Origin: CAYQTE01 sp964420285
Lineage (GTDB): Bacteria; Planctomycetota; Phycisphaerae; Tepidisphaerales; Tepidisphaeraceae
Length of the DNA stretch: 51,468 nucleotides
Assembly (NCBI GenBank): GCA_964420285.1
Contig: CAYQTE010000032.1
Span: 1-51,468 of the forward strand
Direction of reading: 5' to 3'
In this document: positions 49,926-51,468 of the stretch, piece after piece
How the letters are laid out: every line of letters starts with the position of its first letter
Numbering within the stretch: the first letter of the stretch is position 1
The notes under the pieces: generated by a model
What the model was told of the DNA's origin: nothing
What the model saw: only the letters and a program-made list of their open reading frames with translations
Database searches by the model: none
Translations under genes and position numbers: made by a program

Positions 49926-51468
49926 ATGAAGCGGATTGCACTACTCGGTATGGCGGTCATGGCGTGGTTTTGCGTCGTCTCAGCGCCAGCAAGGGCGTCC
50001 GTCACGACAGACGATCTCGGCCCCGTGCCGGATGCCAAGCAGATCGCGTACGTGGCGATGTCGCCGAATTGCTCCCACTTTGCGATGGTTTCGAAGCTCC
50101 GGGGCAAGGCTGAACTGTATATCGACGGCAAGGCGACGGCCGCCGCTGATGAGATACCATTTGTGCTTTACGCACCTGACTCAAAGACGATGGCCTACAT
50201 CGCCGTGACTAGCGGGCACGTTTCCGTTGTCAGGGACGGCGCGGCGGGACAATCCTATGACGAGGTGCCCCATGACTCGCTCCGTTTTAGCTCGGACGGG
50301 CAGCACCTGTACTACGCCGGGCGCAGGGGAGCCAAGTGGTACGCCGCTCTGGACGGAAAGGAGTATGCGGCGAACTCTGAGCAGCCGGAGCAGGTGATGT
50401 TCAGCGGCGACAGTCAGCATCTTCTCTATGTGATCGCAGACGACGACGGCAGGAGGGTCGTCACCGACGGAGTGCAAGGCGATCTTCAATGGGACATCAA
50501 GAACCTGACGGCCAGCCGCGATGGCTTTCACGTCGTATATGCGGTGCAGGGTGATTCTTTCGGGTGGACGGCCGTGTTCGACGGCAAGCCGAGCGGTAGG
50601 GAGTTTGCAGGCATCGAACATATCTGCTTGTCCCCCGATGGAACGCACCTGGCTTACGTCGGAATTGTCACAGTCGTGCCGACCGCGGAAGCGCGGCAGG
50701 AGGTAGTGATAGACGACAACGCCGGCCCGGCCTATTACGAAATCCTCGCTGGTCCGATCTATAGCCCCGACTCGCGCCACATCGCATACGGCGCCCGGCG
50801 CGTTCAAGGGGCCGATGGACTCGGCATGTATGCCCGCCCGCTTTTCAGAGATTCTGAGGAGTTGCAGATTGTCGATGGCACGCCAACGCCTAGCTACCCG
50901 ATCGTGAAGCTCCTTTACAGCACAGGCGGTGTTCGCGTGGCCGGAACGTATTTGGCGTACCCCGGAGCGCCGTCACCTTTCATAGTCTATCGAGAGACTC
51001 GCGAGATCGACCTCGACGGATCTTCCCATGAGGACTGCTGGAGCCTGACACTCAGCCCGGATGGAAAGCAACTGGCATGCGCGGCGCAGCATTCCGACGA
51101 CGACGAATATGACGTTTGGATGAACGGCCGTGCGCTGGGCAACCCTGGCGCGAGACTGGGTCCACCGATCTTTAGTCTGGACGGCCGCCACTTGGCGTAT
51201 GCCACCCAATTGGCGTCCGCCTGGCGCATCGTTCTGGACAACGCGGCCAGGTCGGCCAGTGGGCTGGTCGTCCCGACGAGCGATTTGGACCGCACCGGCC
51301 AATGGAATGGCCTCACGCGTTTCGAGGATCAGGACAGCGTCGATAACGGTCACGCATATGCTGGCGCGTATCCTTACCACTTCGACCCCGACGGGACGCT
51401 GGTTTATTTCCGGATCGCGGACGGCCATCTTTACCGCGTCCACTGGAAGCCGGATGATGCGACCACGC
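49926..51468 (+). CDS. Secreted beta-propeller-like (WD40/TolB-type PD40) protein, 3' end cut
   Basis: The frame is open from the ATG at 49926 to the last base of the window, so the gene runs on (514 codons visible). A signal peptide ends near ARA (~25), and AAGGAGG lies 4 nt before the ATG. Repeated units of about 45 residues carry SPDGTHLAYV, SPDSRHIAYGA, SPDGKQLACAA and SLDGRHLAYA, the strand-turn pattern of PD40/WD40-like propeller blades as in TolB. At least seven blades are visible. This looks like a periplasmic or extracellular scaffold or a sugar- or lectin-like binder, but no enzymatic motif is seen. Confidence 0.8.
   Translation, partial: MKRIALLGMAVMAWFCVVSAPARASVTTDDLGPVPDAKQIAYVAMSPNCSHFAMVSKLRGKAELYIDGKATAAADEIPFVLYAPDSKTMAYIAVTSGHVSVVRDGAAGQSYDEVPHDSLRFSSDGQHLYYAGRRGAKWYAALDGKEYAANSEQPEQVMFSGDSQHLLYVIADDDGRRVVTDGVQGDLQWDIKNLTASRDGFHVVYAVQGDSFGWTAVFDGKPSGREFAGIEHICLSPDGTHLAYVGIVTVVPTAEARQEVVIDDNAGPAYYEILAGPIYSPDSRHIAYGARRVQGADGLGMYARPLFRDSEELQIVDGTPTPSYPIVKLLYSTGGVRVAGTYLAYPGAPSPFIVYRETREIDLDGSSHEDCWSLTLSPDGKQLACAAQHSDDDEYDVWMNGRALGNPGARLGPPIFSLDGRHLAYATQLASAWRIVLDNAARSASGLVVPTSDLDRTGQWNGLTRFEDQDSVDNGHAYAGAYPYHFDPDGTLVYFRIADGHLYRVHWKPDDATT

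Overview
The window is GC-rich bacterial chromosome, about 51.5 kb, densely packed with protein-coding genes. The content fits a planctomycete, most likely of the class Phycisphaerae. This is inference: the signs are many TPR/O-GlcNAc-transferase-like proteins, secreted glycoside hydrolases, a lone rpsU, sigma-54, and ECF sigma modules tied to membrane proteins. I see no rRNA, tRNA, CRISPR array, insertion sequence or prophage. No gap between genes exceeds about 300 bases.

Layout. 1-1033: end of a GH3 beta-glucosidase and a small unknown gene. 1315-19247: a long plus-strand block that starts with rpoN. It continues with five tandem TPR-GT41 (OGT/SPINDLY-like) glycosyltransferases, a TPR-GT9-like glycosyltransferase, a short UDP-GlcNAc C6-dehydratase and two paralogous multi-pass GT-C/GtrII-like membrane proteins. 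This reads as a protein or surface glycosylation cluster. 19507-22704: a ParA-type ATPase fused to a glycogen-binding CBM48 domain, followed by a ParA/FlhG-like protein without a Walker A motif. 22813-23796: a lipoprotein esterase-like protein with a disturbed nucleophile elbow.

23816-28771: proteostasis and housekeeping genes (hslU, an aldehyde dehydrogenase, aat, clpS, anmK). aat and clpS are convergent neighbours that both serve the N-degron pathway. 28824-30940: a GAF protein, a minimal subtilase and a DxD glycosyltransferase-like protein in tight tandem. 31084-35654: polysaccharide degradation (a beta-helix GH28-like enzyme divergent from a GH27 alpha-galactosidase) and a secreted Gly/Pro-rich protein. 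35664-39363: phosphohexomutase, an AbrB-fold orphan, a small lipoprotein, ksgA and a three-TM protein.

39592-42163: an ECF sigma factor, an anti-sigma-like membrane protein and a PDZ protein that looks like an HtrA with its catalytic triad lost. 42213-44458: hisC and an MGDG-synthase-type glycosyltransferase. 44501-49432 (minus strand): an ABC transporter ATPase, a large permease and a membrane-anchored partner. 49519-end: rpsU and a secreted beta-propeller-like protein cut by the window end.

The most distinctive points are the ParA-CBM48 fusion with its pseudo-ATPase neighbour, the OGT array with variable repeat number and divergent active-site motifs, the sigma/anti-sigma/pseudo-HtrA operon, and the repeated placement of -10-like hexamers 6-9 nt before start codons, which suggests frequent leaderless transcripts.
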